A stretch of 63,840 bases of DNA from DATCYX01 sp963714425. GTDB lineage: Bacteria > Chloroflexota > Anaerolineae > Anaerolineales > UBA4823. Positions 53,307-63,106 of this stretch are shown piece by piece. Position 1 is the first letter of the stretch. Each line of letters starts with the position of its first letter. Under the pieces are notes generated by a model, which was not told where the DNA came from, ran no database searches, and saw only the letters and a list, made by a program, of their open reading frames with translations. The stretch spans positions 1 through 63,840 of the forward strand of contig CAVQOI010000002.1 of the NCBI GenBank assembly GCA_963714425.1, in the 5' to 3' direction. A program made the position numbers and the translations under genes.

Positions 53307-56300
53307 ATGCCCTTTAGAGATGTACCCAACAAAGTCGACTTCCCCGAACAAGAGCGCCAATTGCTCAAGTTCTGGGAAGAGACTCAAGCATTCCGCAAGC
53401 AGCGCGATCTGCACAAGGGTGACCCGCACTGGTCGTTTATCGATGGTCCAATCACTGCCAACAACCCGATGGGCGTGCACCACGGCTGGGGGCGCACATA
53501 CAAAGACCTGTTCCAGCGCTTTTGGACCATGCGCGGTCGCGAGCTGCGCTACCAGAACGGCTTCGACTGCCAGGGGCTATGGGTGGAGGTCAACGTCGAG
53601 AAAGAAATGGGCTTCAAATCCAAGAAGGATATCGAAGCCTTTGGGCTGGAGATGTTTGTGCGCAAGTGCAAAGCACGCGTGCTGCGCTACGCAGCCGTGC
53701 AGACCGAGCAATCCATCCGCTTAGGTTACTGGATGGACTGGAACAATCCTGACCAGCTGCGCTTACTGGCGGATAAGCTGGAAGAAGACCCCTCCCAGGT
53801 GATCACCGTCCAGGGACCTAATGGTGCAGTGACCGACAGCGTGGAGCAGGTTGTGGGCAGGCTGGGTTTGCCCGAGCTAGGCGGCAGCTATTTCACGTTC
53901 TCTAACGAGAACAATTACATGATCTGGACGTTCTTGAAGAAGTGCTGGCAGAACGGCTGGTTGTACCGCGGCGCCGATGTGATGCCCTGGTGCCCGCGCT
54001 GCGCCACCGCCATCAGCCAGCACGAGATCGTTACCGATGGCTATGCTGAAGTGACCCACGACTCGGTGACGCTGAAGTTCCCCCTGCGTCAAGAGAGGGG
54101 TGATGAGCCGCCAAAGACAAACTCTGGCAACCCGGCCTCAGCAATTTACGAACATCGCCTTGATCCGGAAACAGGCTTGCCCGAGTCCCTGCTGGTGTGG
54201 ACCACCACACCCTGGACGCTGACCAGCAACGTGGCAGCTGCGGTTGGTCCAAACCTGACCTATGCCAAAGTGCGCCAGGGAGACGAGGTGTTCTATCTCT
54301 CCAAGGGCACGCTGCACATGCTGCGCGGCGACTACAAAGTACTTGGGGAGCTGCAAGGCACGGAGATGGAGGGCTGGACTTACGATGGGCCGTTCGACGA
54401 TCTGCCATCTTCTCAAAAGCCGGGCGGATTCACACGGCTGACCGATCTCACCAAAGAGGTCAAAGATACGCCCACCCAGGCGCATCGTATCGTCCTGTGG
54501 GATGCCGTAGGCGAGACCGAAGGCACCGGCATCGTGCACATCGCCCCGGGCTGCGGCGCAGAGGACTTCCAAATCGGCCGCGATCTCGGCTTGCCGCTGG
54601 TTGCACCGCTTGACGAAGAGGGTTACTTCGTCGACGGATTCGATTGGCTGAGCGGGAAGAACGTCGAAGAGGTCGCCCCGCTGATCTTCGACGACCTGCG
54701 CCGCAAAGGCGCCCTCTACCGGGTCGAGGCCTACGCCCACCGCTACCCTACCTGCTGGCGCTGCCAGACCGAGCTGGTTTTCCGCCTGGTGGACGAGTGG
54801 TTCATCAGCATGGGCGAGACATACGATAAGCCACGCGAAGCCCTTACGGCGGAGGAGAAACAGCGCAGCCTGCGCTACCAGATCATGGACGTGGTCGAGC
54901 AGATCCGCTGGATCCCTGAGTTCGGCTACTCGCGCGAGATGGACTGGCTGCGCAACATGCACGACTGGATGATCAGCAAGAAGCGCTACTGGGGGCTGGC
55001 ACTGCCTATCTGGGTCTGCAACCAGTGCGACCATTACGAGGTCATTGGCGATGAGGTCGAGCTCAAATCGCGGGCTGTCTCGGGCTGGGAGCGCTTCGAG
55101 GGGCACACCCCGCACCGACCGCATATCGACGCCGTCAAGCTGGCCTGCCCGCAGTGCCAGGGCGCGATGAGCCGCATTCCCGATGTGGGCAACCCCTGGC
55201 TGGACGCCGGCATCGTCTCCTTCAGCACATTGCGCTACCGGGTGGACCCGGCATACTGGCGCAGCTGGTACCCAGCCCACTGGATCAGCGAGTCCTTCCC
55301 GGGGCAGTTCCGCAACTGGTTCTACAGCCTGCTGGCGATGGCCACGGTGGTGGATAGCAGCCCGCCCTTCCTGGAGAACTTCGGCTACGCCACCCTGCTG
55401 GCAGAAGATGGGCGCCCCATGCACAAATCCTGGGGCAACGCCATCGAGTTCAATGAAGCCGCCGATAACATGGGTGTGGACGTGATGCGCTGGCTGTACT
55501 GCGCTCACAAGCCGGAGAACGACCTGCTCTTCGGCTACAACCGCGGCGATGAAGCCCGCCGTCGCTTCCTTATTCCGCTGTGGAATGTGTATAGCTTCTT
55601 CGCTACCTACGCCCGGCTGGACGGGTGGGAGCCCGAGGCCCAAGGCTTCGACCCCGCCACCCCCGAAGGCGCAACCCCGCGCCCCGCCAACCTGCTGGAC
55701 CGCTGGATCCTGAGCCGCCTCAACCAGGTCGTCGAGCGCACTACCGAGGCTCTTGAAAATTCAGACTCGTACTCCGCCACCCTGGCGCTGGAGAGCCTGC
55801 TGGATGACCTGTCCAACTGGTACGTGCGCCGCAGCCGCCGGCGTTTCTGGAAGAGCGAGCACGATCAAGACAAAGATACTGCCTACGCCACGCTTTACCA
55901 CGTGCTGGTCAAGCTCACCAAGCTGCTGGCGCCCTTCATCCCCTTCATGACCGAGGCCATGTACCAGAACCTGGTGCGCGCGGTGCGGGAATCTCCGGCA
56001 GTACAACTGCCGGAGCATCGAGCTCCATATCTCAGCGTGCACCACACCGCCTGGCCCGAAGCCGACCCGGCGACCGAGGATGACTCCCTGCTGGAGCAGA
56101 TGAGCCTGGCTCGCCAGGTCGCCAGCCTGGGATTGAGCGCCCGCAACACCGCCGGCTTGAAAGTGCGCCAGCCGCTGGCGACTGTGATGGTTTACGCCGG
56201 AGATGCTTCTAGACGCTCGCTGCGCCAGGAGCTGGTGGACATCGTCACCGACGAGCTCAACGTGAAGGTTTTCGAGTTCGTGGAGGACGCCCGCCAGCTG

Positions 56301-56835
56301 GTAACCTACCGTATCCTGCCGGATAACAAGCTGCTGGGGCCAAAGTTCGGGGCGCGCTTCCCGGCGCTGCGGGACGCCCTGGCTGTCGGTTGATCCCTAC
56401 AAGGTCGCCAGCAGCGTGGCTGCCGGGCTGCCGGTGACCATTGATGTGGACGGCGAGACGGTCGATCTGGCGCCTGAAGAGATCCTGGTGAGCACTCAGC
56501 CTGTCGAAGGGCTGGCTGTGGCTGCGGACAAGCTCGCCACCGTAGCGGTGGACGCCACCCTCACGCCGGAGCTGCGCCTGGAAGGGCTGGCGCGTGAAGT
56601 GGTGCGCCGGGTTCAATCCATGCGCAAGGATGCCGGCTTCGACATCGCCGACCGCATCACCACCTATTACGCAGCGCGCGGTGAGCTATCGCAGGTCTTT
56701 GAGACCTGGGGCGATTACTTCAAGGCAGAGACGCTCACCACCGAGCTGGTGGCCGGCGATCCGCCCGAGGGGGCGTATGCGGAGACTCTCAAAGTGGAGG
56801 GGGAGACGATTACCCTGGGTCTTGTTAAAAATTAG
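53307..56835 (+). CDS. ileS: Isoleucine-tRNA ligase (one frameshift)
   Basis: Class Ia synthetase. Start ATG 53307 (MPFRDVPNKVDFPEQERQLL) follows TTTGGAG. The HIGH-like site is ANNPMGVHHGWGRTYKDL and the KMSKS-like site GRPMHKSWGNAIEFNEAADN, which lacks the first Lys of the consensus. Editing region and zinc-type knuckles (PWCPRC, PTCWRCQTEL, WVCNQC) are visible. The frame breaks near 56385: skipping one base in GTCGGTTGATCC continues as V-D-P-Y-K-V-A-S-S-V and ends at 56835, giving about 1175 residues. As ileS is essential, an assembly error is likely. Regulated by the T-box. Confidence 0.92.
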
Positions 56836-56852
56836 CTAAGCCGTACCTAAAC

Positions 56853-57027
56853 TTCGGATAAAAGTTCGGAAAACATCCACTTTACGGGTCATTGCGAGCC
56901 CCGCCTGCCTGGCTGCGCCGCAGGCGCACGCGGAAAGGGCGTGGCAATCTCCTAATATTCTGCTGAGATCGCTTCGCTATCGCTCGCTATGACGGCTTAA
57001 CAAGAGATGTCCGAACTCTTATCCGAA
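56853..57027. repeat. Nested inverted-repeat element
   Basis: Outer arms TTCGGATAAAAGTTCGG (from 56853) and CCGAACTCTTATCCGAA (to 57027) pair with one mismatch in the core; inner arms GTCATTGCGAGC (56888-56899) and GCTCGCTATGAC (56982-56993) pair with one mismatch. The centre contains GGCAATCTCC and GAGATCGCTTCGC words typical of REP-like extragenic elements. No coding frame. Fills most of 56836-57060. Confidence 0.65.
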
Positions 57028-57099
57028 CATAAGCGTACTAGTTGACTCTGGTTTATTTTTTTCGTACAATCTATTAAAGTACCTGCAGATCGTCAATGT

Positions 57100-57206
57100 T
57101 TCCTGGAGGGCAGGCAACCGGGCGAAAAAGACCTGTGGGGTTTTAGCCCGTCTCGTGTTGGAAAATCCGGTGGGAGCGCCAACCGGGGTGAAATGGGTGG
57201 GAATCG
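57100..57206 (+). other. Possible structured leader of the large secreted protein
   Basis: CGGGC pairs with GCCCG (about 57119-57155) and CCGGT with ACCGG (about 57168-57187) immediately before ATG 57207. I do not recognise a known riboswitch class. Confidence 0.3.
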
Positions 57207-60200
57207 ATGTCAAGGCTCCAGCCGATGCGGATGTTGGCACAGGCTATTCATGTGCGCCTCTGGCTAATCATCGTGAGTTTGGTGATCGGGGTGCTTTGCC
57301 TGCTTCCCGGCACCAGCCGCTCAGCGGGCTTACCACAAGAAAGTCCTGTACCCAAGCAGCTCCCGCTTGATCCTGAGGAGCCTTCAGCCGCTAACGCCAT
57401 CATCTCCTGGGAGTACGACCAGATCCAGCCAGCCATCGCCTTCAACAGTGCTTCCAACGCCTACCTGTCTGTTTGGGAGGACCATCACTGGGGCTGGGGA
57501 GCTGATTGGGATATTGTCGCCCGCTTTATCGCCTCTGACGGAGCACCTTATGGCAGCATCTTTGGCGTTGCCCTGGATGGCTCCAACCAGCGATTGGACC
57601 CCTCCATCGCTTCCAATAGCTCCAATGAGTTCCTGGTCGTCTGGCAGTACGCCTACAGCCTTACCGACCACGATATTTACGCCCGCCGCGTGGACACCTC
57701 CGGCAATCTGGTAACCAGCGAATTGACCGTCAGCACCTTAACCTACTTCGAAACCCGCCCGGTGGTGGCTTTCGATCCATCTAACCACCGCTACCTGGTC
57801 GTTTGGGAGCGCCGAATCGGCGATGAAGAGTTCGGGCAACGCGATATCTATGCCCAGCTCGTCAATGAAAATGGAACGATATATGGCTCGCAGTTTGCCA
57901 TCACCACCAGCCCTTACAACGATGCCTTCCCTGCCCTTGCCTACAGTTCCTCTGCCGGCGCTTTCCTGGTAGTCTGGCAAGGGCGGAATGCATGGGGCGA
58001 TTACGATATCTATGGCCAGCAGGTCAACAGCGCCGGGAGCCTGGTGGGTGGGCAGCTCTCCATCTCAACCGCTTATACTGCGAACGACCAGATCAAGCCT
58101 CGCCTGGCTTACGATGGATATAACTACCGCTATCTGGTTGTTTGGGAGGACCACTTTTCCGGCGCATCCAATTGGGAGATCAACGGGCAGCTCATCAACG
58201 CCAGCGGTTCCCTCTACGGGGGAAACTTTACAATCGCCTCTCCTAACCTCAATAATTGCCTCAACCCGGACGTGACGTATAACTCTGCCACTGGAGAATT
58301 CCAGGTCGCATACGAATATGAATACTCACCCTCAGACCATGATCTCTACTGGCGGCGGGTCACCCATTTTGGCAGCCTCCCAGATCCCGAGATCGGCTTA
58401 TCCACCCTGTCCTCCTGGGAGGCTCGCCCTGCCATTGCATCGGGGTCCAGTGCCAGCGCGGTTATTGCCTGGGAGGATGGGCGCAACTCGTCCACCATGG
58501 CGCTGGATCTTTATGCTGATGTGGCTCTCTTATATGGCTTCTCGGGCAAGGTCTTCAGCGGCAACCTGGGCGACGAAACTAATCCCGTGCCTTATGTCGA
58601 GGTCGACTTATACTGCGCCTCCAATCCCGCTAGCTACGGCGAGCTTATCGGCCAGGCGTCTACCAACGCCCACACAGGTTACTACTTGCTTGTCACCAGC
58701 CGCACTTGCGAATATTACAACCTGGTCGAGATCGACCCTCCTGGCTATCTATCGGTCGGGGCTACTTCACCCAGCGGGACGGTACGTAACGCTAACTGGA
58801 TCCAATACACCTGGCCTCTTTCCGGCAAGGACTTGAGAAATAATAAGTTTTGGGATCTCTTGCCATCCACCTCTACCCCCACATCCACAGCCACCCGCAC
58901 AGCGACCTCCACTGTCACACGCACGGCTACCTCCACGGCCACCCGCACTGTCACCCCAACGGGGACAGCCACGCGCACAGCTACCTCCTCAGCTACCCAC
59001 ACCTCCACTCCTACGCGTACGCTCACATCTACACCCACGCCCACTGCCACGAAAACCTCTACTCCGACAATCACCCATACCGCTACGCAAACGCCGACAG
59101 CCACCCGCACTGCCACCCCCACGCAGACCCCTACGGTTACGCCCACCAACCAGCCACTGCCCGACCTGGTGGTGACCGACCTTTGGCCCGAGGCAAGCCA
59201 AATCTGCTTCCAGCTCTTGAATCAGGGCAACGCGACCGCCCCCCTTGATTACCTGGTCGCCTTGCGCGTGGATAGCAGCGGTGTGTCCAGCCGCGGAGTG
59301 CCCGTTTCGTTAGCACCTGAGGAACGTTGGGATAGCTGCTTTAGCTATGCCTGGACTTGCACGCCTTCCAGCGACCAGATCGAGGTGCTCGCTGATCCGA
59401 CGAACCTGGTTCAGGAACAAAACGAGACCAATAATACTCGCCAGGAAGTCTGGTCGTGTGACACCCAGCCGCCGGAGATCACATCCGGTCCGGTCGTCTC
59501 CGACGTCACCAGCGACTCCGCCCGCATCACATGGTCGACAGGCGAGCCGGGAGACAGCGTGGTGAGATATGGAGTCTTCGCCGGGATGTACCCCTCCCAG
59601 GTCACGAACTCAGAGCCTGATACCTCCCATGATGTTACCCTTACCGGCTTGCAGCCCTTCAAGACTTATCATTTCACGGTCCAATCCAGTGACAGTTTCG
59701 GCAATACCGCGACCAGCGGTGATTTTGTTTTCCAGACCCTGCCCCAGCAGGATCTGGTCGATCCAAGCGTCTGGTTTGTGCCACCGCCCGTGATCACTTC
59801 AACCGTGGTGATCACCAGCACTGCCAGCGATAACACCGGTGTTTCCCGCGTGGTTTTCTACCTGGATGGGCAGCGCGCTTTCAGTGACTATTCTCCCCCA
59901 TACCAATTCTGGCTCGACACCGCCGCTCTGAATAATGGCGAGCACCTGCTCGAAGCGCGTGCTTACGACTATGCCGGCAACTATGGCAGCGTGCAAGCCC
60001 CTGTAGAGGTAGCCAACCTGGTGGACAGCACGCTTCCAACTGTAGACATCACCAGCCCACTGGACGACGCTACCGTGGCAGGTAAAGTGCCCATTACGGC
60101 AACCCTGACCGACAATAGCGGGGTGGTCTCTGCCCGTTTTTACGTGGACGGCGATTACCAGCAGTTCGAAGGTTACGATGTGAACAATCCACCCACTAAT

Positions 60201-63092
60201 ACGAGCGTGACCTTCGAATGGGACAGCCGGGGATTTTCGAATAACAGCCAACACCGGCTGGCGGTGCAGGTCTTCGATAAGAACGGAAACCAGGCGGTCG
60301 ATTTCGTAGACATCACCGTCTATAATGCGCCTCCAACCCCACCGCCATCCCCACCCTTCCTGGAGGTGATCGGGCATTCCGTGCTGCGCAACCAGAACAG
60401 GCTGCTGGTCTTCCTTACGATCAAGAACAGCGGTGATGCGGATGCGAGCAACGTGCAGATCTTCGACGGCTTGCGCGGGTTTCAGGCGATCGGGCGCAGC
60501 ACGCCCACCGTTGACTATCTGACCGAGCACAACCCGCAGGGTCACTACGGTTATGCGGTCATCCGCCCCAATGGGAGCATCCCGGCTGGCGAGGCGCGCC
60601 TGTACGCCTTCGACGTGTTACCAATGATGCTCTACCCCAACCCGCCCAAACCCGAGATCGGATACTTCGTCGACCTGTACTGGGATACCCCGGGGGGTGC
60701 CCACCTGCATGACTTCGTCACGCTGCCGGTAGCGACGGCGATCACTGGCGAGACCATCGCCCAATCGCACGCCGACGCTCTCAAGCAAGCCGATTACCTG
60801 ATCGTCACCAACCCGTATCGCCTGTTTGCTGTCCACAACCCGGGCTACTATCAAGGTCCCAGCCCCGAGCGTACCGCCACGAACGCCATACTCTCCAGCA
60901 TGGCTGAGCTGGCATATTACCGGAATGGAGCCCTTGGGTATATTGAAGATTACAGCGCCTCGAGTTTACACAATCTGCTTAAGCCTGGCGGCGCCTGGAG
61001 CAATGCCCTATCGAGCAGCTTCACATCTAACGGCTACCTGCTGCTGGTCGGGGAGACCAACGTCGTCCCGGGTTGGTGGCGCTATTTTGGCACCAAAGAG
61101 ACCACCCACGGCGATCGCCCCTTCGTCGCACCTTATACCGATTATCCGTATGCCAATATGTCGGGTGATGAGATCCGTCCCGAGCTGAGCATCGCCCGCA
61201 TCGTCGGAGATAACGCCAACCTGTTACGAACTCCCCTTACCACCGCCATCAACCTCGCCAAGGGCGAGACCGGCTATCACTTTGATGGTCTGCTCAAGAT
61301 GGTAGTAAATGGCTACCCGGCGACCATCGGGGGCGGCGCGGACAGCATCAACTTCAAAGCTGAAGTTGACAACGTGATTAAAAACCTCACCGGGAGCGTC
61401 ATCGGGATGAACAATCCCGCCTTTAATATTTACAAGGGCGACGGCAGCCTGGACATCCCGGCGACGACCCTGGCAATCCATAACTCCTTTTTCAATAACC
61501 TCCCCAACCAGGATGTGCTCTTTCTGGCTGGGCACGGCAATGCGGGGAGCTGGGATGTCATCACGACCACGACGGTGACCAAGCAGAGCAACCCCTTCGC
61601 CAACACGAACCCCTTCGTATTCGCCTCGTCCTGCAAGACCGGCGCTTACAACGGAAATTTCTCCATGGCTGAAGCTTTTCTAAACCAGAAAGCAGGCGCT
61701 TATATGGGTGCGATCGAGGTGGGGGCTTGCCTTGGCGATCCCGATATCTGCCCTAACGCCGACGTGTTCTTTTCCAACTGGAATAACAATTCATCCTTCG
61801 CGCGTGCGCTGTCGGTCACCAAGTCCAAGCTGAGCGACAACTTTCACAACCGCTACTGGACTGGGATCTACCACGTGTTTGGCGACGCCAAGTACGGGCG
61901 TGTAACGCCCTATCCGACGGCTGGCACTCCTTTCCAACCGGCTGAACAGTCCTTCAGCCCGACCCTGCCCGAGGCGATGACAACTACGGTACAGGTCTCG
62001 GTCCCCGATCCCTTGATTGAACCGTTGCTGGAAGCGCACCAGGTATCGATCCCGCCGGGAGAGTTTCTTATGGAGCCTGGACAGCCGCGGCTACCGCTCT
62101 ACCAGGTTTTCTTCTCTTACCCGGCCTCCACCCTGGTTCAGGAGGTGCGCCTGACAGACCGGAGCGAGCCACAGCTTTTCGACGGCTTGAACCTGCCACC
62201 GGCGCAGATTGCCCTGCCTGGAGGAGCGGTTTTGCTGCCGGCAGTATCCGCTCCCAGTCAGGACTGGTGGCCCGAGAAAGTCTACGACTGGTACGTGATC
62301 GAGCAGCCTTATACCACCACCCTGGCGATCACCTTATACCCCTTCTATTACAATCCCCTGACACTGCAAGGCTTGTTCTACAAAGATTACTCCTTTGAGA
62401 TCGAAACCCAGGAGTCTCCGGTGGAGATCACCCAAATCAGCCCCTCAGCTTACACGCTGCCCTTGGGGGCCGATGTAGATATCGAGATCGAGCTAAAGAA
62501 TCCCTCGGGGGAGTCTACAACAGTGGTTGTGCGCGCCGTTATGGAATCGGCCACGACCGGGGAGATCATAGACGGGCTGCTTCTCCAGACCCTACCCGAG
62601 CTGATCGGCGAGGCCAGCTTCGCTTTGCACTGGGATAGCGCCGGAAGCCCGGCTGGTGATTATGCCGTGAATGTGGAGCTGCTTGACCTGGATGGATATT
62701 TGCTGGAACGCGCCAGGGTGGTGATCCGCCTCGGGATCAGCCAGGCGACGTTGAGCGACCTGGTAGCGCTGCCCGGCTCCTTTGAGATCGGTGAGCCGGT
62801 TGAGGTTGAGGTGGGTGTGCACAACACCGGTGAGCTGCCCGTTGAAGCGCTGTTGGTGCTCCTGGCGCGCGACGCTCAGGGCGAAAACGCCCAGGTGATC
62901 ACCCAGACCATTGCATTGCAACCGGGCGCCAGCCAAACCGTCGATCTGAGTTGGCAGACTGAAGGCATCCTCCCTGGGACTTACACCCTGGTGGCTTATG
63001 CCTTATACGACGGCCAGTCCACTGACCCCCTGACAATCGAGCTGGAGGCTGTTACCCCGCCGCGGATTTACCTGCCTTACCTGTGCAGATAA
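57207..63092 (+). CDS. Large secreted gingipain-like (C25) multidomain protein
   Basis: 1961 residues. Signal peptide (RLWLIIVSLVIGVLCLLPG). Residues about 50-440 hold propeller-like repeats (FLVVWQYAYSLTDHDIYARR, YLVVWERRIGDEEFGQRDIY). About 554-648 is a Thr-rich linker of T-x-T-A-T type units. Then a CARDB-like domain (PDLVVTDLWPEASQICFQLL), fibronectin III (about 755-845), and two Ig-like domains. The C25-like core spans about 1195-1560: DVLFLAGHGNAGSWDV carries the His and NPFVFASSCKTGAY the Cys of the caspase-like fold. Two more beta domains follow, and the protein ends PPRIYLPYLCR. Likely a surface or extracellular protease. The start could also be ATG 57225. Confidence 0.85.
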   Translation: MSRLQPMRMLAQAIHVRLWLIIVSLVIGVLCLLPGTSRSAGLPQESPVPKQLPLDPEEPSAANAIISWEYDQIQPAIAFNSASNAYLSVWEDHHWGWGADWDIVARFIASDGAPYGSIFGVALDGSNQRLDPSIASNSSNEFLVVWQYAYSLTDHDIYARRVDTSGNLVTSELTVSTLTYFETRPVVAFDPSNHRYLVVWERRIGDEEFGQRDIYAQLVNENGTIYGSQFAITTSPYNDAFPALAYSSSAGAFLVVWQGRNAWGDYDIYGQQVNSAGSLVGGQLSISTAYTANDQIKPRLAYDGYNYRYLVVWEDHFSGASNWEINGQLINASGSLYGGNFTIASPNLNNCLNPDVTYNSATGEFQVAYEYEYSPSDHDLYWRRVTHFGSLPDPEIGLSTLSSWEARPAIASGSSASAVIAWEDGRNSSTMALDLYADVALLYGFSGKVFSGNLGDETNPVPYVEVDLYCASNPASYGELIGQASTNAHTGYYLLVTSRTCEYYNLVEIDPPGYLSVGATSPSGTVRNANWIQYTWPLSGKDLRNNKFWDLLPSTSTPTSTATRTATSTVTRTATSTATRTVTPTGTATRTATSSATHTSTPTRTLTSTPTPTATKTSTPTITHTATQTPTATRTATPTQTPTVTPTNQPLPDLVVTDLWPEASQICFQLLNQGNATAPLDYLVALRVDSSGVSSRGVPVSLAPEERWDSCFSYAWTCTPSSDQIEVLADPTNLVQEQNETNNTRQEVWSCDTQPPEITSGPVVSDVTSDSARITWSTGEPGDSVVRYGVFAGMYPSQVTNSEPDTSHDVTLTGLQPFKTYHFTVQSSDSFGNTATSGDFVFQTLPQQDLVDPSVWFVPPPVITSTVVITSTASDNTGVSRVVFYLDGQRAFSDYSPPYQFWLDTAALNNGEHLLEARAYDYAGNYGSVQAPVEVANLVDSTLPTVDITSPLDDATVAGKVPITATLTDNSGVVSARFYVDGDYQQFEGYDVNNPPTNTSVTFEWDSRGFSNNSQHRLAVQVFDKNGNQAVDFVDITVYNAPPTPPPSPPFLEVIGHSVLRNQNRLLVFLTIKNSGDADASNVQIFDGLRGFQAIGRSTPTVDYLTEHNPQGHYGYAVIRPNGSIPAGEARLYAFDVLPMMLYPNPPKPEIGYFVDLYWDTPGGAHLHDFVTLPVATAITGETIAQSHADALKQADYLIVTNPYRLFAVHNPGYYQGPSPERTATNAILSSMAELAYYRNGALGYIEDYSASSLHNLLKPGGAWSNALSSSFTSNGYLLLVGETNVVPGWWRYFGTKETTHGDRPFVAPYTDYPYANMSGDEIRPELSIARIVGDNANLLRTPLTTAINLAKGETGYHFDGLLKMVVNGYPATIGGGADSINFKAEVDNVIKNLTGSVIGMNNPAFNIYKGDGSLDIPATTLAIHNSFFNNLPNQDVLFLAGHGNAGSWDVITTTTVTKQSNPFANTNPFVFASSCKTGAYNGNFSMAEAFLNQKAGAYMGAIEVGACLGDPDICPNADVFFSNWNNNSSFARALSVTKSKLSDNFHNRYWTGIYHVFGDAKYGRVTPYPTAGTPFQPAEQSFSPTLPEAMTTTVQVSVPDPLIEPLLEAHQVSIPPGEFLMEPGQPRLPLYQVFFSYPASTLVQEVRLTDRSEPQLFDGLNLPPAQIALPGGAVLLPAVSAPSQDWWPEKVYDWYVIEQPYTTTLAITLYPFYYNPLTLQGLFYKDYSFEIETQESPVEITQISPSAYTLPLGADVDIEIELKNPSGESTTVVVRAVMESATTGEIIDGLLLQTLPELIGEASFALHWDSAGSPAGDYAVNVELLDLDGYLLERARVVIRLGISQATLSDLVALPGSFEIGEPVEVEVGVHNTGELPVEALLVLLARDAQGENAQVITQTIALQPGASQTVDLSWQTEGILPGTYTLVAYALYDGQSTDPLTIELEAVTPPRIYLPYLCR

Positions 63093-63106
63093 TCCGCGCA
63101 TGATGA

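Noticed and set aside
54138..55643. A 501-codon open frame antisense to ileS
   Set aside because: Shadow of a GC-rich conserved gene; no recognisable domain.
56416..56835. A stand-alone 139-codon gene after ileS
   Set aside because: Its sequence is the IleS C-terminal region in another frame.
57150..57200. Cobalamin riboswitch
   Set aside because: Only a few bases resemble the core; the conserved B12 box and pseudoknot arms are not visible.
58860..59160. Repetitive ACC-rich tract considered as satellite or CRISPR
   Set aside because: It is an in-frame Thr-rich linker without spacers.
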